In this document: piece by piece, positions 14,064 through 14,208 of the stretch
Position numbering within the stretch: the first letter of the stretch is position 1
Layout of the letters: each line of letters starts with the position of its first letter
Source: Prevotella sp. CAG:1092
GTDB lineage: Bacteria; Bacteroidota; Bacteroidia; Bacteroidales; Bacteroidaceae
Direction: 5' to 3'
Length of the DNA stretch: 14,208 nucleotides
Assembly: GCA_000436915.1 (NCBI GenBank)
Contig: HF994134.1
Coordinates: forward strand, 19,701-33,908
Made by a program: the position numbers and the translations under genes
The notes under the pieces: generated by a model
What the model saw: only the letters and a program-made list of their open reading frames with translations
What the model was told of the DNA's origin: nothing
The model's database searches: none

Positions 14064-14208
14064 ATGCGACAACAAACACTAAGATACATATTCACCATCT
14101 TAGCGATATTCGCAACTTTAGGTTGGAATACGCAAGAATGCAAGGCGCAAGAATGCGATTTGCAAGATGCTTATTCTAACCACAAACGGTACCATGGCGA
14201 CGGCATCG
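14064..14208 (+). CDS. Exported protein, N-terminal fragment (cut by right edge)
   Basis: Forty-eight codons are visible. The protein opens with a basic stretch (MRQQTLR) and a hydrophobic run (YIFTILAIFATLGW), then KAQ before ECDLQD. This reads as a signal peptide with cleavage after about residue 29. The mature start (ECDLQDAYSNHKRYHGDGI) does not match any family I can name. Position downstream of the MFS gene suggests a secreted or periplasmic enzyme of the same sugar pathway, such as an alpha-glucosidase or amylase, but no catalytic motif is visible. The gap to the MFS gene is 24 bases with no terminator, so it is likely in the same operon. Confidence 0.75.
   Translation, partial: MRQQTLRYIFTILAIFATLGWNTQECKAQECDLQDAYSNHKRYHGDGI

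Noticed and set aside
13437..14075. A 212-codon open frame on the minus strand inside the MFS gene
   Set aside because: It is fully antisense to a well-supported transporter and has no recognisable domain. It is a shadow of the codon pattern on the other strand.

Overview
The window looks like a chromosomal segment of a Bacteroidales bacterium, most likely Prevotella or a close relative. The reasons are a complete SusC/SusD/SusE/SusF-type glycan uptake operon, lipoproteins with acidic residues just after the lipidated cysteine, several TAnnTTTG promoter elements of the Bacteroidetes sigma factor, and AT-rich gene starts that mostly lack a Shine-Dalgarno sequence. Genus-level placement is an inference from style, not from a marker gene.

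Left part (1-1965, minus strand): a housekeeping cluster read right to left. It holds a peptidase-U32 family protein (probably an RNA hydroxylase of the TrhP/RlhA type), a SufE Fe-S sulfur acceptor, and the start of a SpoU/TrmH-type RNA 2'-O-methyltransferase that runs off the left edge and starts at GTG. The gaps hold a GC-rich hairpin (662-682) and a five-copy 8-base repeat (167-206).

Centre left (1986-3850): a divergent plus-strand gene encodes a papain-like (C1) cysteine peptidase lipoprotein. It is followed by a minus-strand type II toxin-antitoxin pair (RelB/DinJ-like antitoxin, YafQ/RelE-like toxin) with its own well-formed promoter. The pair sits between two near-identical 34-base hairpins, which also act as likely terminators for the neighbouring transcription units.

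Centre right (3893-11350, minus strand): an alpha-glucan type Sus operon, susC-susD-susE-susF in transcription order. The susD/susE gap and the susE/susF gap each hold a strong hairpin, the former with a UUCG tetraloop. A terminator follows susF.

Right part (11351-14208, plus strand): a 304-base divergent regulatory region with a near-perfect LacI-family operator (core GCAAACGTTTGC), then a LacI-family regulator, an SLC45-like MFS sugar transporter, and the first 48 codons of an exported protein cut by the right edge. The likely logic is that SusCDEF capture and import a malto-oligosaccharide at the outer membrane, the MFS protein moves it across the inner membrane, and the LacI-type protein senses the sugar and controls both arms from the shared intergenic region. 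No glycoside hydrolase is recognisable inside the window; enzymes are expected to the right. I see no tRNA, rRNA, CRISPR array, transposase or phage gene.
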